From positions 19,727-83,726 of the forward strand of contig JBPCUN010000019.1 in assembly GCA_051011115.1 (NCBI GenBank): a stretch of DNA of 64,000 bases, written 5' to 3'. This document shows, piece by piece, positions 16,041-25,658 of the stretch; within the stretch, counting starts at the first letter, position 1; the number at the start of each line of letters is the position of its first letter. The position numbers and the translations under genes are program-made. Source of the stretch: Profundicola sp051011115 (GTDB taxonomy: Bacteria; Bacteroidota; Bacteroidia; Flavobacteriales; Weeksellaceae). The notes under the pieces were generated by a model, which saw nothing but the letters and a program-made list of their open reading frames with translations, was not told where the DNA came from and ran no database searches.

Positions 16041-17228
16041 TTATCCATTGTTGATAGCTTCTTTAATGCGTTTGAAAGCTTCTATTAACTTTTCTTCTGA
16101 GGCTGCGTAAGAGATACGGATACAGTTAGGCGAACCAAATGATTCCCCAGAAACCGTTGCAACATGTGCGTGTTCTAATAAATACATAGATAAGTCTGTT
16201 GCATTTTTAATATCTATACCATTCAATGTTTTACCAAATAAATCAGAAACATCTGGGAAAATATAAAATGCTCCTTTTGGCTGATGTACTGTAAATCCAT
16301 CAATTTCTTGAATCATTTTCATCACCATATCTCTACGCTTTTTAAAAGCGTCCACCATAAATTGAATTTCACTAGGGTCTGCTTTTAAAGCTGTAATCGC
16401 CGCTCTTTGTGCTATAGCATTTGCTCCAGAAGTTACCTGACCTTGCAATGTAGCACATCCTTTGGCTATCATTTCATTAGCACCAATATAGCCAATTCTC
16501 CACCCAGTCATAGCAAAGGCTTTAGAAAGACCATTGACCGTAACAACTTGGTTATAAATTTCTGGAAATGATGCTAAACTTGTATTTTTACCCTCATATA
16601 TGATATGCTCATAAATCTCATCAGAAATCACTACTAAATCTGGATGTTTCTTAATTACCTCTACCAATGCAGCCAATTCTTCTTTAGAATACACACTCCC
16701 ACTCGGGTTACATGGGGAACTATAAAGTAGAACCTTGGTTCTATCTGTAATAGCATTCTCCAATTGCTCTGGAGTCATTTTAAAATCTTGCTCGATGCCT
16801 GTTTTAATCTCTACGACTTTTCCTTTGGCAAGTGTAACGATATCGGCATAACTCACCCAATAAGGGGTAGGTAAAATCACCTCATCTCCTTTATCTACTA
16901 AGGATTGCATCACATTATATATGGACTGCTTGGCTCCTGTAGATACGACTATTTGATTTATACCATAATCTAAACCATTATCTCTTTTGAACTTCTCTGC
17001 GATGGCTTCTCTTAATTCTGGATAACCAGGTACTGGTGTATAATGATTATAATTTTCCTGAATAGCCTGAATAGCTGCTTCCTTAATGAATTCAGGGGTT
17101 TCAAAATCTGGTTCACCTAGACTCAAACTTATAATGTCTTTACCTTGTGCTTTTAATTCTCTAGCTTTAGAGGACATCACAATAGTGGCAGATGGTTTTA
17201 GATTCTGTAGTCGGTTACAAAGTTCCAT
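16041..17228 (-). CDS. aspC: Aspartate aminotransferase, class I/II
   Basis: A PLP aminotransferase exchanging amino groups between aspartate and 2-oxoglutarate, linking the TCA cycle with amino-acid synthesis. The 395-residue protein has the PLP-binding lysine K236 in NGLSKAFAMTGWRIGYIG, the cofactor aspartate and tyrosine in ISDEIYEHIIYEG, the SSPCNPSG loop, and the C-terminal substrate arginine in NCIRISYAASEE. These fit the type Ib aspartate aminotransferases; prephenate aminotransferase activity is possible in this group. It is convergent with the NamZ gene, ending four bases away. A TAATTTTG -7 match on the minus strand lies at 17286-17293. Confidence 0.88.
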   Translation of the reverse strand: MELCNRLQNLKPSATIVMSSKARELKAQGKDIISLSLGEPDFETPEFIKEAAIQAIQENYNHYTPVPGYPELREAIAEKFKRDNGLDYGINQIVVSTGAKQSIYNVMQSLVDKGDEVILPTPYWVSYADIVTLAKGKVVEIKTGIEQDFKMTPEQLENAITDRTKVLLYSSPCNPSGSVYSKEELAALVEVIKKHPDLVVISDEIYEHIIYEGKNTSLASFPEIYNQVVTVNGLSKAFAMTGWRIGYIGANEMIAKGCATLQGQVTSGANAIAQRAAITALKADPSEIQFMVDAFKKRRDMVMKMIQEIDGFTVHQPKGAFYIFPDVSDLFGKTLNGIDIKNATDLSMYLLEHAHVATVSGESFGSPNCIRISYAASEEKLIEAFKRIKEAINNG

Positions 17229-17308
17229 GTAGTATGTATATTTAAAAATTTAATGAGGTTTTTGACCTTGATAAAGGAAAGGTATCAAAATTAAATTATT
17301 ATTACACT

Positions 17309-17782
17309 TTATTTAACTAAAATACCATCTGCGATAAAATGATATTCTGATTTCGGAGATGTAATCGAGGCTATTTCTTCCTCAGAATCTCCCGCATCTG
17401 CTGCATAATGTTTTTGATCTTCAACAGAAACTTCTTTTATAAAAGCTTTACCTTCAACGATGGCCTCTTTTCCTTTAGAATCTTTGGGGATAGAAAAATC
17501 ATGATTCTTATAGTTGACCATACTTTCTGTATCTGATTCCAAATCTAACTTCACCCAGCAGCCTTCCATTTGGCACACCTCTTTTATATTGGATTTGAAC
17601 TTTATAGCAACAGTATCACCAGGCTTCATAGTACTATAATGTTGCATCATTTCCTCTTGTGATATTACATTTTCTGTATTAATTTCATTTCCATAAGAAA
17701 TATAATCTCCTACTTTTTTTCCTTCCTTTTGGTTACAAGAAAACAGCATAAAAGAGCTTATTACCAGTGTTAAGTATTTCAT
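17309..17782 (-). CDS. DUF4920 lipoprotein
   Basis: A 157-residue predicted lipoprotein (lipobox cysteine C16 in FMLFSCNQ) of the DUF4920 family. The conserved part contains KSNIKEVCQMEGCWVKLDL, where two cysteines and a methionine could bind metal; this is inference, not known chemistry. The fold is likely a small beta domain with the end YHFIADGILVK. It lies 25 bp after the DUF3124 lipoprotein gene on the same strand, so the two are probably co-transcribed. No function is established. Confidence 0.8.
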   Translation of the reverse strand: MKYLTLVISSFMLFSCNQKEGKKVGDYISYGNEINTENVISQEEMMQHYSTMKPGDTVAIKFKSNIKEVCQMEGCWVKLDLESDTESMVNYKNHDFSIPKDSKGKEAIVEGKAFIKEVSVEDQKHYAADAGDSEEEIASITSPKSEYHFIADGILVK

Positions 17783-17807
17783 AATTATCGTATTTGGATT
17801 TATTTAA

Positions 17808-18350
17808 TTATTCTAAGTCTATTCCTTGGGTTGTGAATGATATACCTTGTTGCCCACTAGCAGATATCATAATAGCCTCAAACAAAGGTTTGATTTTTTT
17901 TGATTTGGTGGCCCAATGAAAAACAAAATTCCCTCCTGAACCTCCTTGTTCATGATCTTCTTCTACCACAATTTCCACCGTTTCCATAGGTGCTAAATAA
18001 ATAGAATTGTCAAAATAGGTATTGATTAAATCTCCTTGTGTGTTATAATATTCAGATTTATTAATATAAACTGAATCATTAAGGCTAGTATTCCTAATGC
18101 TCACAGTTATGGTTAATGGATAGGTTCTTGATTCTTTTCTTGCATAAATTTCGGAATATACAGCCAAATAAGTATTTCCAAAATATAAATTACTTTTTTG
18201 GTCCAAGTGGATCTGTCTCTTTTCCCAATCATTGTGAGTTTTCCTATCAATCAATTGTTGCTTTTTTGATGTAGAATTTTCTTGTTCAAAAGCTTGGCAA
18301 CCTAATAAGATACAAAAGATAACAAATCCAAAAAATATCAACTTTCTCAT
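17808..18350 (-). CDS. DUF3124 lipoprotein
   Basis: A predicted lipoprotein of the DUF3124 family. I place the start at ATG 18350 (MRKLIFFGFVIFCILLGCQ, lipobox C18), ten codons inside the longest frame, because it gives a standard signal peptide. The body has KSNLYFGNTYLAVYSEIYAR, LTITVSIRNTSLNDSVYI and a Gly-rich segment EEDHEQGGSGGNFVFHW near the end, which is the family hallmark. It is presumably periplasmic. It is divergent from feoA and upstream of the DUF4920 gene. Function is unknown. Confidence 0.8.
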   Translation of the reverse strand: MRKLIFFGFVIFCILLGCQAFEQENSTSKKQQLIDRKTHNDWEKRQIHLDQKSNLYFGNTYLAVYSEIYARKESRTYPLTITVSIRNTSLNDSVYINKSEYYNTQGDLINTYFDNSIYLAPMETVEIVVEEDHEQGGSGGNFVFHWATKSKKIKPLFEAIMISASGQQGISFTTQGIDLE

Positions 18351-18437
18351 AAATTGATTTATCAAAGTAGAAATATACAAAATATTTGCTGTGTTCCCCT
18401 ATTTTAAACCAAATTATTTAGATTAATTAAAAATTAG

Positions 18438-18445
18438 TATATTTG
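18438..18445 (+). promoter_or_regulatory. -7 box for feoAB
   Basis: TATATTTG matches the -7 consensus exactly, 20 bp before the feoA GTG start. No clear -33 TTTG stands 19-21 bp upstream, which may mean that an activator is needed. Confidence 0.5.
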
Positions 18446-18465
18446 TTCGGAATAAATAGAAGCAA

Positions 18466-18699
18466 GTGGCAAGTTTAGCAGATTTACAAAAAGGCGATAA
18501 AGCTAAAATCCTAGGTTTTAGCACAGAGGACATTCCCGCAAAGTTCTTAGAACTCGGATTGGTACCAGGAGAAGATGTTGAGTATAAATGTTCTGCTCCA
18601 TTCAACGGGCCCATATGTATTTCTTTGTGTAAATCAAAGTGTGTTTTAGCATTGCGTAAATCAGAAGCAAGCGAAGTCCTTGTGAAGAAAGAAAGATAA
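18466..18699 (+). CDS. feoA: Ferrous iron transport protein A
   Basis: FeoA is a small cytoplasmic SH3-like protein that works with FeoB in Fe(II) uptake. The 77-residue product shows LQKGDKAKILGF, ELGLVPGEDVEYKCSAPFNG and CVLALRKSEASEV, the standard FeoA pattern. The start is GTG at 18466: it sits 20 bp after an exact -7 box and no ATG is available. The stop overlaps the feoB start (TAATG), so translation is coupled. Confidence 0.93.
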   Translation: MASLADLQKGDKAKILGFSTEDIPAKFLELGLVPGEDVEYKCSAPFNGPICISLCKSKCVLALRKSEASEVLVKKER

Positions 18700-20786
18700 T
18701 GTCTATTAAAGTTGCACTTATTGGGAATCCCAATGTTGGGAAGTCTACGTTATTCAATCGATTAACAGGATTAAAACAAAGAATTGGTAACTACCCAGGC
18801 ACTACGGTAGATAAGAGAGTTGGTAAATTCACGATAGAGGATCAAGAAATTCTTTTATATGATTTTCCTGGCACTTACTCATTATATCCTAAATCTGTAG
18901 ATGAAGAGGTTGTTTTTGACATTCTAAGTAACCCAAGTCATCCCGATTTTCCTGATAAGGTATATGTTATTGGCCATCCTCTTAGGCTTAAAAGAAGTCT
19001 TTTATTATTCAGACAAGTACAAGATCTAGGTATTCCTGTCATGTTTATTTTAAACATGGTGGACGAGGCAGAAAGGGAAGGAAAGGAAATTCATTTAAAA
19101 TATTTAGAAAATTATACAGCCACACCGGTTATTTATACCAATGCTCGTACAGGACTAGGGGTAGATGAATTAAAAAAATCAATATTAACTGAATTTGCAG
19201 TAAAGCCATTCAAATTTCAGATTCCTGTCATTTATGTCAAGGGTATTAAAGAGGTGCAAGAAATATTAGGCGTGCAAGAGGAGTATTTAGCTTATCAATA
19301 TGCTGCACAACCCAAGATTTTGCATTTATCTGGAGAAGATAATCAGAAGTTAAAATCAATACGCAAAAAGCATAGTATGGTTCCTGCACGGTTACAGGTA
19401 GCAGAAACCATACAACGTTATAATGAGATAGAAGATGCTATCAGCAAAGTAATAATCTCCAAAACTGAAGATAAAAGATCTCTTACAGATAGACTTGATA
19501 ATATATTAACACATCATATTTTTGGTTATTTAATTTTTTTTGGAATTCTATTTTTAGCTTTTCAAGCGATTTATACTTGGGCAGAAGCACCCATGGATTT
19601 CATTGATAGCACCTTTGCATTTTTACAAAATCAAGCACAACACTTATTGGGAGAGGGACCTTTATCCAGCCTCATCGCAGACGGTATTATTCCCGGTATT
19701 GGTGGTGTTGTGATATTTGTTCCACAAATCACTATCTTAATCTTCTTCCTTTTGTTGCTTGAAGAAACAGGTTATATGAGCCGGGTAGTGTTTTTAATGG
19801 ATAAATGGATGCGCCCCTTTGGACTAAACGGAAAATCTGTAGTTCCCTTAATGTCTGGTGCAGCGTGTGCTATCCCTGGTATTATGGCCGCTAGAAACAT
19901 AGAAAACACGAAAGAAAGATTAATCACCGTTTTGGTGACCCCTTTTATGACCTGTTCTGCCAGGTTACCCGTATATGCCATCTTAATCGCATTGGTGATT
20001 CCGTCCAAGAAATTTTATGGAATAGATTTACAGGGGCTCGTATTAATGTTATTATACCTGTTAGGTGTACTTGCTGCTTTGGTCTTTGCATACATATTCA
20101 AGAAGTTTTTAAAATCTCATTATAAGAGTTATCTAATCATGGAAATGCCAGACTACCATATGCCCCACTGGCGTAATCTTTTTATGGGTTTATGGGAAAA
20201 GGTTTCTGCCTTTATTTTTGGTGCAGGTAAAATCATTTTAGCCGTTTCTATTATTATATGGGTTCTAAGTTCTTGGGGCCCTACAGATAACTTTAAAAAT
20301 GCAGAAGAAATTATATCTACCCAAGCTGTAGAAAACAATTGGAATGAAAAAGAAATAGCTAATCATTTAGAGTCGCAGAAGTTAGAATATTCTGTTTTAG
20401 GTCATATTGGTAAAGCAGTTGAACCCATCTTTCGTCCTATTGGATATGACTGGAAGATAAGCATAGGGGTTTTATCTTCTTTTGCGGCTAGAGAAGTCTT
20501 TGTAGGAACCATGGCAACTATCTATAGCATAGGTTCTAATAACGAAGAAGAAACACAAGTTGTACAGCGCATGCGAGACGAAATAAATCCTGACGGCACA
20601 AGAGTATATAGTTTGGCGACTGGGGTATCACTGCTGTTATTTTATGCTTTTGCCATGCAATGTATGAGTACACTTGCCATTGTGAAAAAAGAAACTGGAA
20701 CATGGAAATGGCCTATGGTTCAGTTGATATTTATGAGTGGTTTAGCCTATATCACGGCATTTATTGCCTATCAACTTTTAAAATAA
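18699..20786 (+). CDS. feoB: Ferrous iron transporter FeoB
   Basis: FeoB is the inner-membrane Fe(II) transporter with an N-terminal GTPase. In the 695-residue protein the G domain has G1 GNPNVGKST (9-17), G2 GTTVDKR, G3 DFPGTYSLYP and G4 NMVDEAE. The membrane part has the two gate regions, VVIFVPQITILIFFLLLLEETGYM with SGAACAIPGIMAAR, and FAMQCMSTLAIVKKETG near the end. The segment after G3, which usually reads VxDxxNLxRNL, is YVIGHPLRLKRSL here, an unusual replacement. It is coupled to feoA and followed after 6 bp by a small Cys-rich partner gene. Confidence 0.95.
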   Translation: MSIKVALIGNPNVGKSTLFNRLTGLKQRIGNYPGTTVDKRVGKFTIEDQEILLYDFPGTYSLYPKSVDEEVVFDILSNPSHPDFPDKVYVIGHPLRLKRSLLLFRQVQDLGIPVMFILNMVDEAEREGKEIHLKYLENYTATPVIYTNARTGLGVDELKKSILTEFAVKPFKFQIPVIYVKGIKEVQEILGVQEEYLAYQYAAQPKILHLSGEDNQKLKSIRKKHSMVPARLQVAETIQRYNEIEDAISKVIISKTEDKRSLTDRLDNILTHHIFGYLIFFGILFLAFQAIYTWAEAPMDFIDSTFAFLQNQAQHLLGEGPLSSLIADGIIPGIGGVVIFVPQITILIFFLLLLEETGYMSRVVFLMDKWMRPFGLNGKSVVPLMSGAACAIPGIMAARNIENTKERLITVLVTPFMTCSARLPVYAILIALVIPSKKFYGIDLQGLVLMLLYLLGVLAALVFAYIFKKFLKSHYKSYLIMEMPDYHMPHWRNLFMGLWEKVSAFIFGAGKIILAVSIIIWVLSSWGPTDNFKNAEEIISTQAVENNWNEKEIANHLESQKLEYSVLGHIGKAVEPIFRPIGYDWKISIGVLSSFAAREVFVGTMATIYSIGSNNEEETQVVQRMRDEINPDGTRVYSLATGVSLLLFYAFAMQCMSTLAIVKKETGTWKWPMVQLIFMSGLAYITAFIAYQLLK

Positions 20787-20792
20787 GATTTT

Positions 20793-20966
20793 ATGAATTG
20801 GGAATATATTATAATCGGCATAATCTTTATCATTGCTGTCTTATATATGGTATCTAAGTTTTATAACCCTTTCACTAAAAAGGATGATATAGGGTGTAGC
20901 AAAGGTTGTGGATGTGGGGCCTCTAGTATAGAGGACATTAAGAAGGAAACAAATCAAAGTCACTAA
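20793..20966 (+). CDS. FeoB-associated Cys-rich membrane protein
   Basis: A 57-residue open frame directly behind feoB, beginning MNWEYIIIGIIFIIAVLY. It has one N-terminal membrane helix (about 5-21), a basic stretch (FYNPFTKK), then C35-S-K-G-C39-G-C41 and an acidic tail. This matches the FeoB-associated Cys-rich membrane protein family, found at the end of feoAB operons in Firmicutes and Bacteroidetes. The role is probably to assist FeoB, perhaps through metal or redox sensing by the cysteines; that part is inference. The ATG is 6 bp after the feoB stop. Confidence 0.85.
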   Translation: MNWEYIIIGIIFIIAVLYMVSKFYNPFTKKDDIGCSKGCGCGASSIEDIKKETNQSH

Positions 20967-21017
20967 AGCTCCTATCTAGATTTAAAACCTCAATTGTTAG
21001 GATTTTTCTTATTTAAT

Positions 21018-21497
21018 TTAATCATAGAAGAAAAGTCCATGACTTCCTGCCACAGCACCCATAATTGTAATTATACTTAGAATTAATAAAACCCAATGTA
21101 ACCGATGTATGATATTAAAGGTCTTGTTAGGATTTTTCTCTGCATACCTTTTAAATAATTTATGCAAAACAAGTGGTTCTAAAACATACAATATCAATGT
21201 GAATATAAGCCAGACAATAGTCATCGCATGCAACCACCAATATTTAGGATCTAGATATCGATCCCAAGCATCTAGCACATAGAGCATATAAAAACCTGAA
21301 AGTGCGGTAAGCAGGGTTGTTATTTTAGCTTGTATGGCAAAACGTCCTTCTATATTTTCAAAAGTGTTGATTTTATCCTCTTTGGTCTTCATCTTTTTGA
21401 CGGCAGGTATAATGACCGTCGTCACCATAGCAACTCCACCTATCCATAGGACAATGGCTACGATGTGAACAACTCTGGCTATAGTGTAACTTTCCAT
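21018..21497 (-). CDS. CopD-like four-helix membrane protein
   Basis: A 159-residue integral membrane protein with four hydrophobic helices. The start MESYTIARVVHIVAIVLWIGG resembles CopD and related heme- or copper-linked membrane proteins, where the helix-1 histidine (H11) precedes a WxGG turn. Further histidines (H90 in WWLHAM, H127 and H130 in NIIHRLHW) could ligate heme or metal. It ends convergently about 50 bp from the FeoB-associated gene. A link to iron or heme is suggested by location only. I cannot assign a function. Confidence 0.6.
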   Translation of the reverse strand: MESYTIARVVHIVAIVLWIGGVAMVTTVIIPAVKKMKTKEDKINTFENIEGRFAIQAKITTLLTALSGFYMLYVLDAWDRYLDPKYWWLHAMTIVWLIFTLILYVLEPLVLHKLFKRYAEKNPNKTFNIIHRLHWVLLILSIITIMGAVAGSHGLFFYD

Positions 21498-21865
21498 GCC
21501 ATAAAGTTATAGCTTAATGCTAGATTAATTCAATTTTTGAGTACTGAAATAAGAATTTTAGATATTACTTATGGGAATTTATAATATTCCTTCTGGCTAT
21601 ACATTAATAACTAAATTGAAAATTGTATTTTATATCATCTACTAAAAATAACTTGATTTTTTCGACTAAATGATAACTATTGGATATAGATTTTAGCTCT
21701 AATTATGTTCATATTTAATCATTTTACATCTCAATAAAAATCGTATAGCAGATTAAATATCTTGTAGTATTATATTCATGATAAATGTCATGTTATAATT
21801 GTTTGATAAACTTGAAGTATAATTGTTTATTTGTTAACTATTTTTAATTAGTCTAAATATAATTT
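21498..21865. other. Gene-free leader region before the TonB receptor
   Basis: This 368-bp, very AT-rich region has no convincing reading frame or RNA gene. It contains an 11-bp direct repeat TATAATTGTTT at 21794-21804 and 21818-21828, 24 bp apart (start to start), 38-72 bp before the receptor ATG. This could be a regulator site for an iron-responsive gene. I found no clear Fur box or exact -7 box. Confidence 0.4.
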
Positions 21866-24298
21866 ATGAAAGTTAGAGCATTTTACAGTATTATTATATG
21901 TCTCATATTGGGTAGTTTGTCACATGCCCAAGAGAATAAAATTTGGGGATTTGTGACCGATTCTGATATGAAACCATTAAATGGAATTTCCATTCACATA
22001 CAAGAAATCAATCAAACAATAAATACAGATGAGAATGGTAGATATGAATTTAAACATTTAAATGACGGGTTTTACACGCTAGTTGTTGATGCCACTAATT
22101 ACCTAAAAGAGTCTAAAGCAATAAATTTAGTTAAAAATCAGTCAGAACAAATTGATTTTATTCTAAGAAATGATGTTATTCAATTGCAAACTGTTGAAAT
22201 ATTAGGTAGGAACAAGATATCCTATATGAATGATGAATCTTTCGCATCAACAAAAACATCCACTTTGATCAAAGATACTCCTCAAACAATAAGTTACGTT
22301 ACAAAAGAAGTAATGGCCGATAGACAAGCTTATAGAGTAAACGATGTGGTTAAAAATATAAGTGGGGTTAATCAATATTCTTTTTATAATGACTATACCA
22401 TTAGAGGTTTTAGATCAGAGCAAGAGTTAATCAATGGTCTTAGGGTAATAGGTTTATTTGGACCGCAAATTTTAACAGCCAATTTAGAACGTGTAGAAGT
22501 TATCAAAGGTCCCTCATCAGCTGTATTTGGTAATTCATCACCAGGAGGTACCATGAATAGGGTTACAAAAAAACCGCTAGCTACGGACAGAAAAGCCTTA
22601 AGCTTTACTACTGGAAGTTATAACACGCTAAGGGCTACAGCTGACTTTACAGGCCCTTTGAATGAAAGTAAAACTTTACTTTACCGTTTAAATATGGCTT
22701 ATGAAAACTCAGACAATTTTAGAGATTTGCAAAAATTCAAATCTTTTATGGTCGCACCTTCTGTAACCTTTCTACCAACGGACAAAACCAAAATTAATTT
22801 TGATTTGGTATTAACAAATTTTGATGGTAAACTAGATCGAGGTCAACCTATATTCGGTGCATCCTCAGGGACAGATTTAAATTCTACACCTATTTCTCTT
22901 GCTATAGGTGCTGCCAACGATTATCATAAAACCAATGTAGCTTATAGTACATTGTCTCTAAGTCATCAATTTACCGATCGCTTATCTTTTAATTCTTCTT
23001 ATATGATGTATTCTTATAATGAAGATTTATTTGAACATAGGACTTCTAACAGGTTTGCTGTTGATAGTTTAGGGAATCAAATCCCAACACTCATGGGAAT
23101 GAGAATTTCGGCAAGAGAACAACAAGAAACAACACACAATGTAACATCATATTTTGTATATGATTTTAAAACAGGAGGTATTAATCATAAATTGTTGGCT
23201 GGTTATGATTTTGTGAATAGGTCTAGACCTGTAGGAGGAGGTATAATTTTTACCAGCAGTAGCGCTATTTATAGGACTATTGACGGCGGTTTAGCCAAAT
23301 ATGATCCAGCAAATGCATCTAATTTTATTTTTGAAAATGGATTGCCAAAACCCAATATTCCTCATTTTGATTTAAAGAATCCAACCTATAAGTTGGGATA
23401 TCCAAGTGATTATATTTTAAATAGACGAGAAAGGTCAGCCTATAAATTATATACACAAGGAATTTATTTTCAGGATCAAATTAAATATAAAAACTTACAA
23501 GTTCTTTTAGGTTTACGTCAAGAGTATTATACAGATGTATTGAATTATAAAAAAGAAAATGAAGAAACCATAAGTCAAAATAAATTATTGCCAAGAATAG
23601 GAATGGTATATACATTAAATCCTCAAATTAATATTTATGGGACTTATACACAAAGTTTTCAACCGCAACAGGCATCAACCTTAGACGAAGCAAGTGGTGG
23701 GCCTTTTGACCCTAAAACAGGAAAGATGGTTGAATTTGGATTTAAATCTACTTTTTTTCATGATAAGTTAGCTACCAATGTTTCATTTTATAATATAGAT
23801 TATAAAAATATATTGGTAACTGATGCTGATACAGGGCTATTAAAGCAAAGAGGAGCAGAGAGATCTAGAGGTTTTGAGGTTGATGTGAATGGTAGCATTT
23901 CAAAAAACTTTATGCTTACAGCAAATTACGCTTATAATAAAGGAACCATCGAAGAAAGTGATGAGCCAGAATTAATAGGAGAATTAAAATCCAATGCACC
24001 ATTACATGCGGGAGGATTTTTTGCAAATTATGAAGTTTTAACTGGAACTTTAAGAAATGTTAATTTTAATTTAGGTTCTAACTTTGTAACTGAGAGAAAC
24101 ACCAACGATAAAGGATTAACGTTACCAGCTTGTTTGATATTTGATGGAGGAGTCTCTTATAAAATTAACAAAGTAAAATTAGCATTAACTGTAAATAATA
24201 TATTAAATAAAAAACATTGGGTAGGAGGATATAGTTATGTAAGACTATTCCCTGGAGCACCTAGAAATTACCTATTGAACATTGCCTATACATTTTAA
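21866..24298 (+). CDS. TonB-dependent siderophore receptor
   Basis: An 810-residue outer-membrane receptor for energised uptake, probably of a ferric siderophore. After the signal peptide (to SHAQ, residue 22) there is a carboxypeptidase-regulatory-like domain (about 25-100, with GFVTDSDMKPLNGISI and TDENGRYEF). The plug comes next, with STLIKDTPQTISYVTKEVMA, YTIRGFRSEQELINGLR and LERVEVIKGPSSAVFGNSSP. The 22-strand barrel ends in NYLLNIAYTF with a terminal phenylalanine. The plug pattern IKDTPQTI is that of the TIGR01783 siderophore-receptor group. It is followed 21 bp later by a PepSY membrane protein, a common partner in siderophore use. Substrate is unknown. Confidence 0.9.
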   Translation: MKVRAFYSIIICLILGSLSHAQENKIWGFVTDSDMKPLNGISIHIQEINQTINTDENGRYEFKHLNDGFYTLVVDATNYLKESKAINLVKNQSEQIDFILRNDVIQLQTVEILGRNKISYMNDESFASTKTSTLIKDTPQTISYVTKEVMADRQAYRVNDVVKNISGVNQYSFYNDYTIRGFRSEQELINGLRVIGLFGPQILTANLERVEVIKGPSSAVFGNSSPGGTMNRVTKKPLATDRKALSFTTGSYNTLRATADFTGPLNESKTLLYRLNMAYENSDNFRDLQKFKSFMVAPSVTFLPTDKTKINFDLVLTNFDGKLDRGQPIFGASSGTDLNSTPISLAIGAANDYHKTNVAYSTLSLSHQFTDRLSFNSSYMMYSYNEDLFEHRTSNRFAVDSLGNQIPTLMGMRISAREQQETTHNVTSYFVYDFKTGGINHKLLAGYDFVNRSRPVGGGIIFTSSSAIYRTIDGGLAKYDPANASNFIFENGLPKPNIPHFDLKNPTYKLGYPSDYILNRRERSAYKLYTQGIYFQDQIKYKNLQVLLGLRQEYYTDVLNYKKENEETISQNKLLPRIGMVYTLNPQINIYGTYTQSFQPQQASTLDEASGGPFDPKTGKMVEFGFKSTFFHDKLATNVSFYNIDYKNILVTDADTGLLKQRGAERSRGFEVDVNGSISKNFMLTANYAYNKGTIEESDEPELIGELKSNAPLHAGGFFANYEVLTGTLRNVNFNLGSNFVTERNTNDKGLTLPACLIFDGGVSYKINKVKLALTVNNILNKKHWVGGYSYVRLFPGAPRNYLLNIAYTF

Positions 24299-24319
24299 AC
24301 TAATTAGTTATAAAATTTT

Positions 24320-25621
24320 ATGAAATTTAATAAAAAGACATTTTATAAAATTCATCAATGGGTAGGAATTAAATTAAGCATACTATTTTTTATAGTATGC
24401 TTTTCTGGTACTTTAGCAACGCTCAGTGTAGAAATGGATTGGCTTTTTATACCAGAGATTAGAGCAGAAAAGGAAAGTTCAAAAGTAGATTTTAATCATA
24501 AATTCCAGAATTTATATGATGCTTATCCCCAGTCAGAAAGTGTATATTGGTTTTCTCAGACAGATTCTTATGTTTGTGATATTGTATATATTACCGAGAA
24601 CAATCACCGGTATTACGCATTTGTAAACCCATATACAGGTGAAGTACAGGGTAGAGTAAACCTGACATTTCAACGGTTCTTTCGAGACTTACATTACTTT
24701 TTATTCATACCTTTTCAAATAGGGAATTTTATCGTTTTAACTTTTGGGTTTTTATTGTTTTTTTCTGTTGCTACAGCGCTGTTGTTCTTCAATAAATGGT
24801 ATAAACATTTATTCCCATTAAAGTTAAAAACTAAGAATAAAGAAGTTATGTATCGGAGTTTGCATAGGCTTGTGGGCGCGTGGTCTGTTCCCTTTATTTT
24901 TATAATATCACTAACTGGAATTTGGTATTTTATGGAAAGAACAAATTTAGGTCATATATCAGATATAGCTAATCCTAAAGCACCTATTCTAAACAATGAA
25001 AAACCATTTAATTATCAAGATGACAAGCCCTTTTTTCTATCAATAGACTTTAATAAAGCTATTGAAGTAGCCAAACAAACTATTCCTAATCTTACAATTA
25101 AAGATGTTAAGATTCCAGATTCTTATAATATACCAATTTATATTAATGGAACCAGTCAGGTACCATTACTGAGAAATAGAGCCAATAGGGTTTATATAAA
25201 TCCTGTCAATTATGAAGTTGTGAAAGTACAACGCGCAGATAATTTATCTGCAATCACGTTTATTAATGATGCCATGGATCCAATTCATTTTGGAACTTGG
25301 GGTGGTTTAACTACCAAGATATTCTGGTTTTTTGGTGGATTATCCATATCCACACTTATATTATCTGGAATTTGGGTTGCGCTTAGGAGAAACGCTAAAA
25401 GAAAATTATTTGGTAAAAAGGATAAAACTAGTATAGGTAAATGGGTGAATGTAAATTATCTTATCATTTTAACCATGATTGGTTTTATGTACTATGTATT
25501 AAAAAATAGATATAGTGTTGAACCCCGAATTTTTTATGTCGTTTCTATAGCAATAATTGTATTTATTTTTATAGGGTGGTACATTTTTATCTACCGAATA
25601 AATAAATCTCTGCATAAATAA
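24320..25621 (+). CDS. PepSY-associated membrane protein (siderophore/iron utilisation)
   Basis: A 433-residue inner-membrane protein of the PepSY_TM family. It has a first helix at about 16-37 (GIKLSILFFIVCFSGTLATL), a periplasmic PepSY-like domain, helices near 135-160, 190-205 and 345-360, and two C-terminal helices. The HQW near the start and the HRLVGAWSVPFIFIISLTGIWYF segment, with histidines at the membrane face, are typical. Members next to TonB receptors are often suggested to reduce ferric siderophores using heme or flavin, but this is inference. It is co-directional with the receptor with 21 bp between. Confidence 0.85.
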   Translation: MKFNKKTFYKIHQWVGIKLSILFFIVCFSGTLATLSVEMDWLFIPEIRAEKESSKVDFNHKFQNLYDAYPQSESVYWFSQTDSYVCDIVYITENNHRYYAFVNPYTGEVQGRVNLTFQRFFRDLHYFLFIPFQIGNFIVLTFGFLLFFSVATALLFFNKWYKHLFPLKLKTKNKEVMYRSLHRLVGAWSVPFIFIISLTGIWYFMERTNLGHISDIANPKAPILNNEKPFNYQDDKPFFLSIDFNKAIEVAKQTIPNLTIKDVKIPDSYNIPIYINGTSQVPLLRNRANRVYINPVNYEVVKVQRADNLSAITFINDAMDPIHFGTWGGLTTKIFWFFGGLSISTLILSGIWVALRRNAKRKLFGKKDKTSIGKWVNVNYLIILTMIGFMYYVLKNRYSVEPRIFYVVSIAIIVFIFIGWYIFIYRINKSLHK

Positions 25622-25658
25622 ATATAGCCTATTAGGTTTAAGTAATTTAATAATGCAC

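Noticed and set aside
20660..20857. 65-codon plus-strand frame across the feoB end
   Set aside because: It overlaps feoB and the Cys-rich partner in another frame; those two are clear genes.
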